NCBI RefSeq assembly: GCF_963666015.1
Contig: NZ_OY762555.1
Coordinates: 1,178,001-1,242,000 of the forward strand
From: an uncultured Sphaerochaeta sp.
GTDB lineage: Bacteria; Spirochaetota; Spirochaetia; Sphaerochaetales; Sphaerochaetaceae
Length of the DNA stretch: 64,000 nt
Reading direction: 5' to 3'
In this document: positions 1 through 8,235 of the stretch, in pieces
Layout: every line of letters begins with the position of its first letter
Position numbering within the stretch: position 1 is the first letter of the stretch
Translations under genes and position numbers: made by a program
Notes under the pieces: model-generated
What the model was told of the DNA's origin: nothing
The model's database searches: none
What the model saw: only the letters and a program-made list of their open reading frames with translations

Positions 1-1
1 T

Positions 2-370
2 ATTCTGCCCTGGTACTGTTCACGGCTCTATGATGACCACCAGTTCTTCAGGATGTTGATCATCTATGGTTCGGCAACAGGAACACTCCCCACCGGGCTG
101 GCACTGCTACGTGTGGTCGATAAGGAGTTTGAGACACCGGTTGCCACAGACTATCTCTATTCGGTAGGAATTGTCTTTATTCTGGCCATTCCCATCATCC
201 TGAGTATCAACCTACCGGCGTTCAGTGTTACCAAGAACAACCCAATCCTTTTCACATGGGCTATTGTAATCAGTGGAGCCTACTTGCTCGCTTCAATCAT
301 CTCCTATCTGATCATTGCCAAGAAACGTGCATTTATCAAACCAAGGACATATTTTTACACTGAAAATTAA
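2..370 (+). CDS. Sodium/glutamate (GltS-like) symporter, C-terminal part
   Basis: Only the 3' part lies in the window: the frame is open from base 2 with no start and stops at TAA 368-370, giving 122 residues. Three to four hydrophobic segments are visible. The stretch GSATGTLPTGLALLRVVD followed by FETPVATDYLY resembles the conserved C-terminal region of GltS-family Na+/glutamate symporters (family knowledge), so the protein is probably an inner-membrane sodium-coupled carboxylate or amino-acid carrier. Substrate cannot be read from this piece. A terminator hairpin follows at 404-436, so the gene is the last of its transcript. Another secondary carrier with the same fold is the main alternative. 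Confidence 0.6.
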   Translation: MLPWYCSRLYDDHQFFRMLIIYGSATGTLPTGLALLRVVDKEFETPVATDYLYSVGIVFILAIPIILSINLPAFSVTKNNPILFTWAIVISGAYLLASIISYLIIAKKRAFIKPRTYFYTEN

Positions 371-403
371 CCATTTAGGGAGATAATCGACATTAGAAAG
401 GAG

Positions 404-436
404 GAGGCTTGTACCGTGTACAGGCCTCTCTTTCTT
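404..436 (+). terminator. Rho-independent terminator after the GltS-like gene
   Basis: An 11-bp hairpin: GAGGC (404-408), T, TGTAC (410-414), loop CGT, GTACA (418-422), G, GCCTC (424-428), with a T.G pair in the middle, followed by TCTTTCTT. It lies between the upstream stop and the next gene. Confidence 0.8.
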
Positions 437-544
437 GTACTCTCTTTATTTCTCAGTGAGAAGTATGCCAGAACCATATCCGTGCTTTTCTTTTTACCAC
501 CCATGTTCTACAGTAGAGGAAGAATAGTATGGAAGGTGTGAATC

Positions 545-2236
545 ATGAAATATCACGGAGTTGTACTGGTACTGGTTTTGTTTCTTTGCATGGTAGTAAG
601 CCCGCTTGCAGCTATTTCTCCTGCACAGATTCCCCTTACCTCCCCTATCTATGAGGAAATTGACCTGCTCTACCGGCTTTCCGGCTATGCACTTCCCTCC
701 ACGAGCCGACCCTGGAATGCTTATGAAGCATTATCTATTCTGGAGGCTATCGAGGAAGACACCCCGTATCAGGACCTATGGGATACAGCACACCAGAGAA
801 TAGAAGGAAACTCATTTCACCAGGTAGACGAGACCTTTTCGTACCGTATTTCCCCTACCATTAATCTTGAATCATACCTCCACACCAATGACAAGGATTT
901 CACCTCCTACGATGATTGGATCTACAGCTACGATGAGAGGAAACCCTTCCTCGACCTTACACTTTCCATGCAGTTCTCCTCCTCTTTCCTCGTCGAGACT
1001 TCACTGCAGGCAGGAGTGGGTGCATATGTAGAGGGTGTGGATCCTAAAAACGATAATCTGCCTGACTGGGGAATAGGAGCCATACTCGATAAAGATGATG
1101 CTTTTCTTGTTCCTGATGCGACCCTCTACAGAAGGGCATTCAGCAGCAACCTTCCATTCTTTGGATCCCCTCTTGAGCCAGACTTCCCCCGCCACTCCCA
1201 GATGACGTACGCTGGTCCCTGGTGGGCAATCAGCCTGGGTCGTGGAGCCTACTCCTGGGGAGCAGGAGAGAGTGGCAACCTCGTGGTGGGAGACCATATC
1301 TCCAACCACAGTGGACTCACTGCCTCCTTCTTCAACCAGAAATTCAAGGCTCAACTGCTCTACCTCTTCTTCCCTGATGTGAGCCAGACTGGCAAGAGCG
1401 CGCGTATCTTCCTCGCTCATCGCTTTGAGTTCAACCCAGCTGTGTGGGCGAGAATCTCCATCAGTGAGAATGTAATGGCAAACCAAGATGGACTGAGCCT
1501 GCAATATGTTGACCCGACCTATATCTACCACAACCTTTTTCACGTTAAACAGGTAAATTCAATTGCCAGTCTCGAAGCTGACATCACTCCCCTCCCGGGT
1601 TTTACCCTTCACGGGCAGTTCGCGATGGATCAGCTCCAATTATCCAGCGAGGGAGCCTCCACTGCAAATGCTCTGGCGTATCTGGTTTCGGGGTCATATT
1701 CATGGGGTGTGCAAAAGGGGTATTTTACAATCGGTCTTGAAGCAGCCTCAACTGACCCTGCGATGTACCGAAGACATCATATGGACTTCTTGGTTGCAAG
1801 GGATTTGATGAAACATGACGATAAATTACCTGTCATCATCGACTACTTGGGGTACAGCTGGGGTTCAGATAGCAAGGTCTACCAAGCTAGATTGGACTAT
1901 ATCCTTCCTGGAAAGGCGAACATTGCCTCCTCAATCACCATTCACCGACAAGGGCAGCTGGACTACCTTGCTGCCCACCGTGAAGATACCGACGGAGACG
2001 AGACCAACAATAATGATGGAGAGCCCAATATCTCTGGTCCCTCCCCCTCTGGTAATACCATCACAGAACGTTTGATCGTTGGCCTTGGCGGCACCTACTA
2101 TACAGATATTCCAAACCTGGAATTGTTTGGTCAGGTCAACTGGATCGGGAGAAGGACATACGACCGACCAAGTGGAAGTGCGGGCGGGTATACTGATGAT
2201 TTTCAGATAGTCTTCGGTATTACCAAGCGATTCTAA
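545..2236 (+). CDS. Outer-membrane beta-barrel protein, Wzi-like
   Basis: 563 residues. The N-terminus is a clear Sec signal peptide (charged MKYHG, hydrophobic run to about residue 24, cleavage near PLAAIS). Just after it, the motif IYEEIDLLYRLSGYALPSTS with RPWNAYEAL resembles the N-terminal segment of Wzi/capsule-assembly type outer-membrane proteins, in which a short helical plug precedes an 18-strand barrel. The rest alternates aromatic and polar residues as in beta strands and the protein ends in ITKRF, with the terminal Phe typical of BamA-inserted barrels. Role is probably polysaccharide or surface-layer anchoring or a porin; the specific function is not shown. It has its own transcript between two intergenic gaps. 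Confidence 0.65.
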   Translation: MKYHGVVLVLVLFLCMVVSPLAAISPAQIPLTSPIYEEIDLLYRLSGYALPSTSRPWNAYEALSILEAIEEDTPYQDLWDTAHQRIEGNSFHQVDETFSYRISPTINLESYLHTNDKDFTSYDDWIYSYDERKPFLDLTLSMQFSSSFLVETSLQAGVGAYVEGVDPKNDNLPDWGIGAILDKDDAFLVPDATLYRRAFSSNLPFFGSPLEPDFPRHSQMTYAGPWWAISLGRGAYSWGAGESGNLVVGDHISNHSGLTASFFNQKFKAQLLYLFFPDVSQTGKSARIFLAHRFEFNPAVWARISISENVMANQDGLSLQYVDPTYIYHNLFHVKQVNSIASLEADITPLPGFTLHGQFAMDQLQLSSEGASTANALAYLVSGSYSWGVQKGYFTIGLEAASTDPAMYRRHHMDFLVARDLMKHDDKLPVIIDYLGYSWGSDSKVYQARLDYILPGKANIASSITIHRQGQLDYLAAHREDTDGDETNNNDGEPNISGPSPSGNTITERLIVGLGGTYYTDIPNLELFGQVNWIGRRTYDRPSGSAGGYTDDFQIVFGITKRF

Positions 2237-2314
2237 ATATGTCCTTCTCCATACACTCCCTAAATTGTTGGTCATTGCCTTACTAACAGCAAAACTTAAC
2301 CGAGCTGTTTGATG

Positions 2315-2343
2315 CGTCAAGTATTGCATGCAAAAACTTGACG
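2315..2343. promoter_or_regulatory. Inverted repeat before the ABC operon, possible operator
   Basis: CGTCAAGT (2315-2322) and ACTTGACG (2336-2343) form a perfect 8-bp inverted repeat around a 13-base spacer. The right arm contains TTGACG (2338-2343), which could serve as a -35 box for the operon starting at 2453, with a weak AACTAT about 17 bases downstream. No T-run follows, so a terminator is less likely than an operator. Confidence 0.35.
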
Positions 2344-2452
2344 TAAGGATTATCTACGTAAACTATTTCTTTCCAAATACAGCATTTACACCTTCCTCAA
2401 CCTTGTCCCTACCCACCAAAAGGGGGTAGTATCGTCAGAGGAACGTATATTC

Positions 2453-3319
2453 ATGAACAGACGATGGACACACAAGGCTCGGCCTTACTTGCTCATACTC
2501 CCAGCTTTTGTCTTGGCGATGGTTTTCAGCTATCGTCCTTTTCTTGTAACCATCATCAATAGTTTGCATACTGTCTCCATCATGGGAGAAAGGCTTTCCT
2601 TCGTTGGATTGGAAAACTATTCCCGGCTCTTCGCCAGTCAATCCTTTCAAGACAGCTTGTCCAATACCCTCCGCTTTACACTCTACTTTGTCCCCACCAA
2701 TATGTTCCTCTGCCTCTCTGCTGCTCTTTTGGCTAACAGAAAGGGAAAACTAGCAACTTTGAACCAGATCTTCTTCTTTCTTCCCCTTGCGGTAGGTCTT
2801 TCCTCTTCCATGATGATTTTCAAGATGATCTTCAATCCCTCGCTTGGTATCGTAAACCATCTACTTGGTCTAGGAATACAGTGGTTCAATGATCCAAAAG
2901 CTGCAATGGCTCTTTTGGTCATCGCAGGAGTATACCTTGATTTTGGGTTCAACTTCTTGTTGTTTCATGCCGCTCTTCGCAATGTCCCCAAGGATTTAAT
3001 CGAAGTAGCCCAGATTGAAGGGGCTTCTCCTTTCCAGACTTTTCGCTACCTCATTCTCCCTCTGATTGGCCCAACCGTGGTATTTGTATTGATCACCAAC
3101 ATCAAGGATGCCATGCTTATTTCATCACCTGTGCTTATCCTCACCGAAGGAGGGCCGTTCCGCTCCACACAGACGCTGGTCTACCAGATGTATCTTGAGG
3201 GCTTCAAGAGCGGAAACTATGCAGTGGGCTCCTCCATTGCAACGGTGGTATTCCTGCTAACCTTCAGCATCCTGCTTCTCCTGATGCACTTACAACGAAG
3301 GAGGGTATACTACCAATGA
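2453..3319 (+). CDS. Carbohydrate ABC transporter permease, MalF/UgpA type
   Basis: 288 residues with six hydrophobic segments and, at about residues 190-205, the cytoplasmic EAA loop (EVAQIEGASPFQTFRYLILP) that docks the ATPase. This is one half of the membrane channel of a CUT1-family sugar importer. An AGAGGAA ribosome site precedes the ATG. The stop overlaps the next permease ATG by 4 bases. No ATPase gene is present nearby; in CUT1 systems a shared MsmK/MalK ATPase often serves several importers, so this is expected. The substrate is not identifiable; the binding protein at 4127 resembles those for oligosaccharides or glycerol-phosphate. Confidence 0.9.
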   Translation: MNRRWTHKARPYLLILPAFVLAMVFSYRPFLVTIINSLHTVSIMGERLSFVGLENYSRLFASQSFQDSLSNTLRFTLYFVPTNMFLCLSAALLANRKGKLATLNQIFFFLPLAVGLSSSMMIFKMIFNPSLGIVNHLLGLGIQWFNDPKAAMALLVIAGVYLDFGFNFLLFHAALRNVPKDLIEVAQIEGASPFQTFRYLILPLIGPTVVFVLITNIKDAMLISSPVLILTEGGPFRSTQTLVYQMYLEGFKSGNYAVGSSIATVVFLLTFSILLLLMHLQRRRVYYQ

Positions 3320-4122
3320 GATTCATTAAAGCGAGTTTAGCAACCCTTTTCTCACTGGTGGTGATATTCCCCATCATCTATACCATCAGTGCGTCTTTCT
3401 TCACCTACGCAGACTTCACCTCCATTCCCGCGAAGTTGCTTCCCTCCAGTCTTTATCTGGAGAATTACATTCGAGCGTTTGCCGAAACCAGTTTGGCACG
3501 CTTTTTGGCAAACTCCTTTGTAACGGCAACATTGGGGATGTTGCTTAGGATGGGTATCAGTATAGGGGCAGCATATGCATTCACATTCTTCACGTTCAAG
3601 GGAAGAGACGTGCTCTTCTTTGTCGTTATAGCAACCATGCTGCTCCCCTCTGATGCCTTGATCCTTGCCAATTACTCAACCATCAGGACACTGGGGCTGA
3701 CCGATACCTATCTGGGAATCATCAGCACCAAACTGCTTAGCCCAACCCATATATTCATGTTGCGCCAATACTTCAAGACCATGAGCAGGGAGTACCGCGA
3801 GGCAGCCCTTATCGAGGGATGCAGCGATGCTCGGTTCATCACCACCCTCCTGCTTCCGATCAGCAAAGCCGTGGTTATTACCTTGGGAATCCACAGCTTC
3901 AGCAACATATTCAACGACTATCTCTGGCCTCTTCTGGTTACCAACAAGGAGGGAATGAGAACCGTGCAGGTAGGACTCACGATGCTTGGTTTCAGTGAGA
4001 ACCTCGACTACGGTCCTCAGTTTGCTGCCATTGCCCTTCTTATGATTCCGATTGTTATTGCATTCATCATAATGCATTCACCAATACAAAACAGCGTGAG
4101 TTCACGCTTCGCAGGGAGATAA
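3316..4122 (+). CDS. Carbohydrate ABC transporter permease, MalG/UgpE type
   Basis: 268 residues, six predicted membrane segments and an EAA loop (REAALIEGCSDARFITTLLLP, around residue 155-175). It pairs with the permease encoded just upstream, with which it overlaps by 4 bases (ATGA), implying translational coupling. The binding-protein gene follows after 4 bases. This permease-permease-binding protein order is the reverse of the common arrangement in which the binding protein comes first. Substrate unknown. Confidence 0.9.
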   Translation: MRFIKASLATLFSLVVIFPIIYTISASFFTYADFTSIPAKLLPSSLYLENYIRAFAETSLARFLANSFVTATLGMLLRMGISIGAAYAFTFFTFKGRDVLFFVVIATMLLPSDALILANYSTIRTLGLTDTYLGIISTKLLSPTHIFMLRQYFKTMSREYREAALIEGCSDARFITTLLLPISKAVVITLGIHSFSNIFNDYLWPLLVTNKEGMRTVQVGLTMLGFSENLDYGPQFAAIALLMIPIVIAFIIMHSPIQNSVSSRFAGR

Positions 4123-4126
4123 AATC

Positions 4127-5470
4127 ATGAAACGATTACTTGCTTTGTTACTGCTTGTCATGTTGGCTACCCAGGGGCTCTTCGCTCTCGGGCAGGAGGA
4201 GGCCCCAGAGGCCGGAGTGACCACCATTACCTGGTGGCATTATGGAAGTGGACTTGCCGGAAAAGCAGTCGATTCCATTGTGCAGGAGTTCAACGAAACC
4301 GTTGGAAAGGAAAAACACATCCAGGTCAATGCAGTCTTCCAGGGAAAAGCAAACGATGTTCTTACCAAGACCAAGTCAATCTTACAGTCAGGAAGCACGA
4401 AGGACCTGCCCGATCTGGCCCAGTTCGATGGATCGGCTGTGTTGGATATCCGCGATGTGCCTTCCCTGATTCCGATGGAAAATCTGGCAGTACAGGATGG
4501 GTATGACCTGAACCAACTCCTCGAGGCCGCCCGTCTCTCGGTAACCTATAAGAATAAGATGATTGCCATGCCATTCAACAGCTCAACCATTCTTCTTTAC
4601 TACAACAAGACCGCATTTGAGGAGGCTGGTATAGCTACCCCTCCAACAACCTTGGCGGAACTTGGAAATGTTGCCAAGACATTGGTACAGAAGGATGTGA
4701 AAGGAAACATCACCCGCTATGGTTTTGCAAATGTCCCAACCACCTATGAGCTGATCGTGTGGCTCGGGCAACAAAATGGGATGAGTTACATCACTGATAA
4801 TGAAAATGGACACCTCGGCAATCCTACAAAGGTACTCTTTGATGAGAAGGGGACCATGGTGAACTTCCTCACCCGATGGAAGGAACTCTATGCCACTGGG
4901 GCGGTAGAAAATCTTACCAGCGATGTGAATGGCGCCTTCGCCAGTGGACGAGTTGCCATGATCGTCGCTTCTACCAGCAAGCTTACAACCATCCACTCCA
5001 TGGTTGCTGACCGGTTTGAGGTAGGAGTTGCCCACTTCCCGGCTGTCGATGAGCAGGCAACAGGAGGGGTGAATGTTGGTGGTGGTGCCCTCTATGCGTT
5101 TGACAATCAATCAGGCAACGGAGATGCTGCATGGGAATTCGTAAAGTTCGCGACCAGCCCTGAGCAGCAGTTTAATTGGCACATTGCAACCGGCTACTTC
5201 CCGGTACACCACGACACATACGCCATGAAGGCTTTCCAGAACCACATCGAGGAGAATCCTCACTACAGGGTGGCCATAGAGCAACTGATGAAGAGCAATC
5301 CCAAGATGCAGGGCATCTGGGTTCCCAGTGCTTATCAGATCTACTATGCATTCCAGAGTGGAATACTCAGGATGCTGGAAGAGGACCTCTCTCCCGATGA
5401 GACCAGCAAAACCCTCGCACAAGAAATTAATGGGTATTTTGAAGAGTATTTGAGGATGCAGGGAGAATAA
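4127..5470 (+). CDS. Extracellular sugar-binding protein of an ABC transporter
   Basis: 447 residues. A signal peptide covers about residues 1-20 (MKRLLALLLLVMLATQGLFA, cleavage before LGQEE); it lacks a lipobox Cys, so the mature protein is probably a soluble periplasmic receptor. TTITWWHYGSG followed by the long family-1 solute-binding fold and WEFVKFATSPEQQ near residue 345 are typical of SBP_bac_1/UgpB-like receptors. It is the last gene of the three-gene importer operon; a strong terminator follows at 5481-5513. Ligand cannot be deduced, though UgpB-like receptors bind glycerol-3-phosphate or oligosaccharides. Confidence 0.88.
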   Translation: MKRLLALLLLVMLATQGLFALGQEEAPEAGVTTITWWHYGSGLAGKAVDSIVQEFNETVGKEKHIQVNAVFQGKANDVLTKTKSILQSGSTKDLPDLAQFDGSAVLDIRDVPSLIPMENLAVQDGYDLNQLLEAARLSVTYKNKMIAMPFNSSTILLYYNKTAFEEAGIATPPTTLAELGNVAKTLVQKDVKGNITRYGFANVPTTYELIVWLGQQNGMSYITDNENGHLGNPTKVLFDEKGTMVNFLTRWKELYATGAVENLTSDVNGAFASGRVAMIVASTSKLTTIHSMVADRFEVGVAHFPAVDEQATGGVNVGGGALYAFDNQSGNGDAAWEFVKFATSPEQQFNWHIATGYFPVHHDTYAMKAFQNHIEENPHYRVAIEQLMKSNPKMQGIWVPSAYQIYYAFQSGILRMLEEDLSPDETSKTLAQEINGYFEEYLRMQGE

Positions 5471-5480
5471 TGAATTAGCT

Positions 5481-5513
5481 GGCTGTTTCCCCTTATGGGA
5501 AGCAGCCTTTTCT
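5481..5513 (+). terminator. Terminator of the first ABC operon
   Basis: An 11-bp stem, GGCTG-T-TTCCC (5481-5491) with GGGAA-G-CAGCC (5497-5507), loop CTTAT, then TTTTCTC. It separates the ABC operon from the convergent merR gene. Confidence 0.85.
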
Positions 5514-5516
5514 CAT

Positions 5517-5966
5517 TTACGATAGTTCCTTGAATCTACATCGTTCCCGGAAGGTGCAGTTCTTGCACATCAGGCCGGGACATTGCTGAAAGTCATCATT
5601 GGTTTCCAACTGCTGTACATGCCAGGTAAGATCAGAGATACGTTTTTCCAGGGCAGCTTGCCTCTCCAGGGCTTCACTGAGCTTGCTCCGGTACTGTTTG
5701 AGCAACTCATTACGACGCTTCTCTCCAGTTGCGTCATCACTGCCCATCAGGATTATTGAGCGAATCTCATTCAGAGAGAAATCCAATTCCTTCAACTCTG
5801 CAATTCGGTTGAGATACACCACATCTGCATCAGTATAGTAGCGTTGACCACCTTCTGAACGGGAATTGGTTTTCAGCAACCCCAGGGACTCATAATATCT
5901 GATGGTCCGTGCGGTGACATTGCATTTCCTAGCCAACTCTCCGATACGATAGGTATTTCCCTGCAT
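5517..5966 (-). CDS. MerR-family regulator with C-terminal cysteine cluster
   Basis: 149 residues. The N-terminal winged helix has the family signature YRIGELARKCNVTARTIRYY (residues 6-25) and the GGQRYY wing, followed by a dimerisation coiled coil (about 75-120). MerR proteins bind the over-long spacer of their target promoter and activate it on effector binding. The C-terminus carries C-x4-C-x2-C-x5-C (residues about 128-143, CPGLMCKNCTFRERC). SoxR has a different but comparable C-x2-C-x-C-x5-C cluster that holds [2Fe-2S], so metal or redox sensing is a reasonable inference here. The gene stands alone and convergent to the ABC operon; its target is not evident. Confidence 0.85.
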   Translation of the reverse strand: MQGNTYRIGELARKCNVTARTIRYYESLGLLKTNSRSEGGQRYYTDADVVYLNRIAELKELDFSLNEIRSIILMGSDDATGEKRRNELLKQYRSKLSEALERQAALEKRISDLTWHVQQLETNDDFQQCPGLMCKNCTFRERCRFKELS

Positions 5967-6034
5967 GCCTTAGTTGTACCACAGCTCTACCGCAGAGCTC
6001 AAGCAAACAACAGGCTTTTGCATCTTAGCAGAGT

Positions 6035-6718
6035 ATGAAATACCAAATAAACCAACCAACAGAACGACGAATCAAAGAGATGGCTGTCTGCGACCGACCA
6101 AGGGAGCGCCTGATCCAGCGTGGGGCTGAGGCACTCAGTGACCAGGAACTACTCTCGATCCTTATCGGGAGTGGAAATCGTGACCGCTCAGTTATTGCTA
6201 TTGCAAAAGATCTTCTGGCACTGCTGGACAGGAAACCCATGGCTACCAATGAAGACCTGATGGCCATAGGAGGACTTGGTATGGCGAAGGCTACCCTCAT
6301 AGGGGCAGCCCTGGAGCTTGGAAGGAGAAGACTCCCTGCCAAACGAAGGCAAATCTCTACTCCAGGGGACATCTTTCCCCTGATCAGGCACTATGCAGGA
6401 CGAATGCAGGAGCACTTCTTGAGTATCTGTTTGAACGGAGCCCATGAGGTGCTCTCGGTGAATGTATGCTCCATAGGATTGGTAAACCGTACACTCGTGC
6501 ATCCCAGAGAAGTCTTCGGAGAAGCAGTGCGCCAGCGTGCCACGGCCATCCTGGTAGCCCATAATCACCCCAGTGGCAATCTTGAGCCGAGTGTGGAGGA
6601 TAAGGATGTAACGAGGAGGCTGAAGCAAGCAGGGGATATTCTGGGTATTAAGGTACTGGACCATTTAATCTTCAGTGAGGAGGGATATTTATCCATGCTG
6701 GAGGGAAATCTGTTCTAG
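6035..6718 (+). CDS. radC: RadC family JAB/MPN-domain protein
   Basis: 227 residues, normal for the family. Residues 20-100 form the N-terminal helix-hairpin-helix region (LSDQELLSILIGSG; GGLGMAKA) and residues 105-227 the JAB/MPN domain. The metal-site signature is intact: HNHPSG at 176-181 (His176, His178) and Asp189. The protein is widely called a DNA repair protein, but its enzymatic role is not established. No good Shine-Dalgarno precedes the ATG at 6035. It is divergent from merR and followed by a long terminator hairpin. Confidence 0.93.
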   Translation: MKYQINQPTERRIKEMAVCDRPRERLIQRGAEALSDQELLSILIGSGNRDRSVIAIAKDLLALLDRKPMATNEDLMAIGGLGMAKATLIGAALELGRRRLPAKRRQISTPGDIFPLIRHYAGRMQEHFLSICLNGAHEVLSVNVCSIGLVNRTLVHPREVFGEAVRQRATAILVAHNHPSGNLEPSVEDKDVTRRLKQAGDILGIKVLDHLIFSEEGYLSMLEGNLF

Positions 6719-6734
6719 AGAAGAAATGAAAAAT

Positions 6735-6810
6735 ACCAGGTGCAAGCCCCTTTCGGTTGCCACAGAACCAAATTTTCTCTACTGGTTCTCGGCTTGCACC
6801 TGGTTTTCTT
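6735..6810 (+). terminator. Long two-tier terminator hairpin after radC
   Basis: A perfect 14-bp outer stem, ACCAGGTGCAAGCC (6735-6748) with GGCTTGCACCTGGT (6791-6804), encloses a second 7-bp stem, AGAACCA (6764-6770) with TGGTTCT (6783-6789). TTTCTT follows, and a run of A precedes, so it could act in both directions. The outer stem is longer than terminators usually need. Confidence 0.75.
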
Positions 6811-6953
6811 ATTTAGTGATCATGAAAGAACAAGAATCCATAACCTGATAATGGCAGCAAGAAAAATGGAACTGACTATAAGGCTGGATATAGTTTATAC
6901 CAGTAGAGTTGCAGTCACTGATAAATTGTAATGATATTCATTCCAATATCAAA

Positions 6954-6970
6954 CAATTGTATTACACAAT
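6954..6970. promoter_or_regulatory. Palindromic operator upstream of the GntR-type regulator
   Basis: CAATTGT-ATTAC-ACAAT (6954-6970) is an inverted repeat almost identical to the one at 8173-8189 before the transport operon. A further TTTACACAATC half-site follows at 6973-6983. Its position before the regulator gene suggests autoregulation; that is inferred. Confidence 0.6.
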
Positions 6971-7007
6971 AGTTTACACAATCATACATAGGTGGTATCA
7001 TTTAGGA

Positions 7008-8105
7008 ATGAATGAAAAGAGCATGAAAAAGTATGAAATTATAGCAAGAAAAATACTTGAACAAATAGAAAAAGGGGTTTTTAAAGAAGGAGAACTCATT
7101 CCTCCAGTTCGTGACTTGGCAAAACTGTATGATGTCAGCCCCCAGACTGCAAACAAGGCAACAGCACATCTCGTTGGGCTTGGGATTCTCTCCTCCAGGC
7201 AAGGATCCGGTTCAGTGGTTACAAAACAGGTAGAGAACCATACACACGAAACCATACCAATGTTGATCGACAAAGCCCGTGCTACCTATATCCAAGGATT
7301 CAACAATGCTCTTGGATACCACGGAAAAGAAATCTATTTAGCTTATCTACATGCCATGGAACAATGCGAAGAAAATGCACAACTCATTATCTATGATAAT
7401 GCATCCAAAACTATACCTAATATAGATTCACTCTCTCGTGCAAAAGGCTTGCTCGTGCAAGGTTCTCTTCCTCCAAACTATCTAGAATTCATCCAGGAAC
7501 ATGACATACCCACTGTTGTGCTTAATAAAGAAATAAAGTGTGCAAACAAGGGAAGAATAGGATCAGTACTCATGGATTACTATGGTCTGGAACAACTCTG
7601 TACCTATTTAGCAAGCCTCGGACATTCTAAGATTCTTTATGCATTTTCTGTTGAATTCGAAATGACCGAAGTATATGAACATCGTTTGAAGATAATACAG
7701 GAATCGTTGAGCGGCATTTTCAACAGTTCCAAATACACTCTCCATACATTTAATTTTTCCAAAGATAAAAGCGAGGATGGTGCTAGACTACGCGATCTTC
7801 ATAAAGATGGATTCAGTGCAATGATCTGCTACAACGACATAACAGCATTACGTGCCTATGACCTATTGCATCAACTCCAAATAAGAATTCCAGAAGAAAT
7901 GTCTGTTTCCGGGTTTGATGATCTTTTTATGGCAGAAATTGCCGCTCCTCCCCTAACTACTGTCAGGATAGACAGAACGCAATTTGTGGAAGCCTCTCTC
8001 TCACTATTACGGGAATTGATTGCTACAAAAGGGACTGCGTATCCTATAAGAAAATCAAGAACGGAATTGATACTTAGACGTTCGTGCTGGAAATCAAACA
8101 CCTGA
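7008..8105 (+). CDS. GntR-type regulator with LacI-type sugar-sensing domain
   Basis: 365 residues from the ATG at 7008, chosen because an AGGTGG site lies 12 bases upstream and the winged-helix domain starts right after it; in-frame codons upstream to 6909 would add 33 residues rich in non-conserved sequence. Residues 5-75 are a GntR winged helix (GELIPPVRDLAKLYDVSPQT, GILSSRQGSGSVV). Residues 90-360 are a periplasmic-binding-protein-like sensor as in LacI/AraR (SVSGFDDLFMAEIAAPPLTT). AraR of Bacillus has this architecture. It probably represses the downstream 8236-15309 operon and itself through the shared palindrome, with a sugar from the imported glycan as inducer. Confidence 0.88.
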   Translation: MNEKSMKKYEIIARKILEQIEKGVFKEGELIPPVRDLAKLYDVSPQTANKATAHLVGLGILSSRQGSGSVVTKQVENHTHETIPMLIDKARATYIQGFNNALGYHGKEIYLAYLHAMEQCEENAQLIIYDNASKTIPNIDSLSRAKGLLVQGSLPPNYLEFIQEHDIPTVVLNKEIKCANKGRIGSVLMDYYGLEQLCTYLASLGHSKILYAFSVEFEMTEVYEHRLKIIQESLSGIFNSSKYTLHTFNFSKDKSEDGARLRDLHKDGFSAMICYNDITALRAYDLLHQLQIRIPEEMSVSGFDDLFMAEIAAPPLTTVRIDRTQFVEASLSLLRELIATKGTAYPIRKSRTELILRRSCWKSNT

Positions 8106-8172
8106 CAACAGATACTCGTTCAGATTCAGTGTTTCATCCCATTATACTGTAGGAATATATTTTATCTGCCAT

Positions 8173-8189
8173 AATTGTATCACACAATT
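8173..8189. promoter_or_regulatory. Palindromic operator upstream of the lpl-type operon
   Basis: AATTGT-ATCAC-ACAATT, 6-bp perfect arms around 5 bases, located 13 bases before the -35 box of the operon promoter. It matches the 6954-6970 site at nearly every base. Together they are the likely recognition site of the 7008 regulator. Confidence 0.65.
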
Positions 8190-8201
8190 TGAAACATTTC
8201 A

Positions 8202-8229
8202 TTGACAGTATAGTACATTGTGCTATAAT
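8202..8229 (+). promoter_or_regulatory. Consensus sigma-70 promoter abutting the operon start codon
   Basis: TTGACA (8202-8207), 16-base spacer, TATAAT (8224-8229). The expected start of transcription, about seven bases after the -10 box, falls at 8236, the A of the first ATG. No Shine-Dalgarno fits that ATG at a normal distance. Confidence 0.75.
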
Positions 8230-8235
8230 TAGGTA

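Noticed and set aside
1001..1543. 180-codon minus-strand frame
   Set aside because: It is antisense to the outer-membrane protein gene, has no ribosome site and no recognisable protein features.
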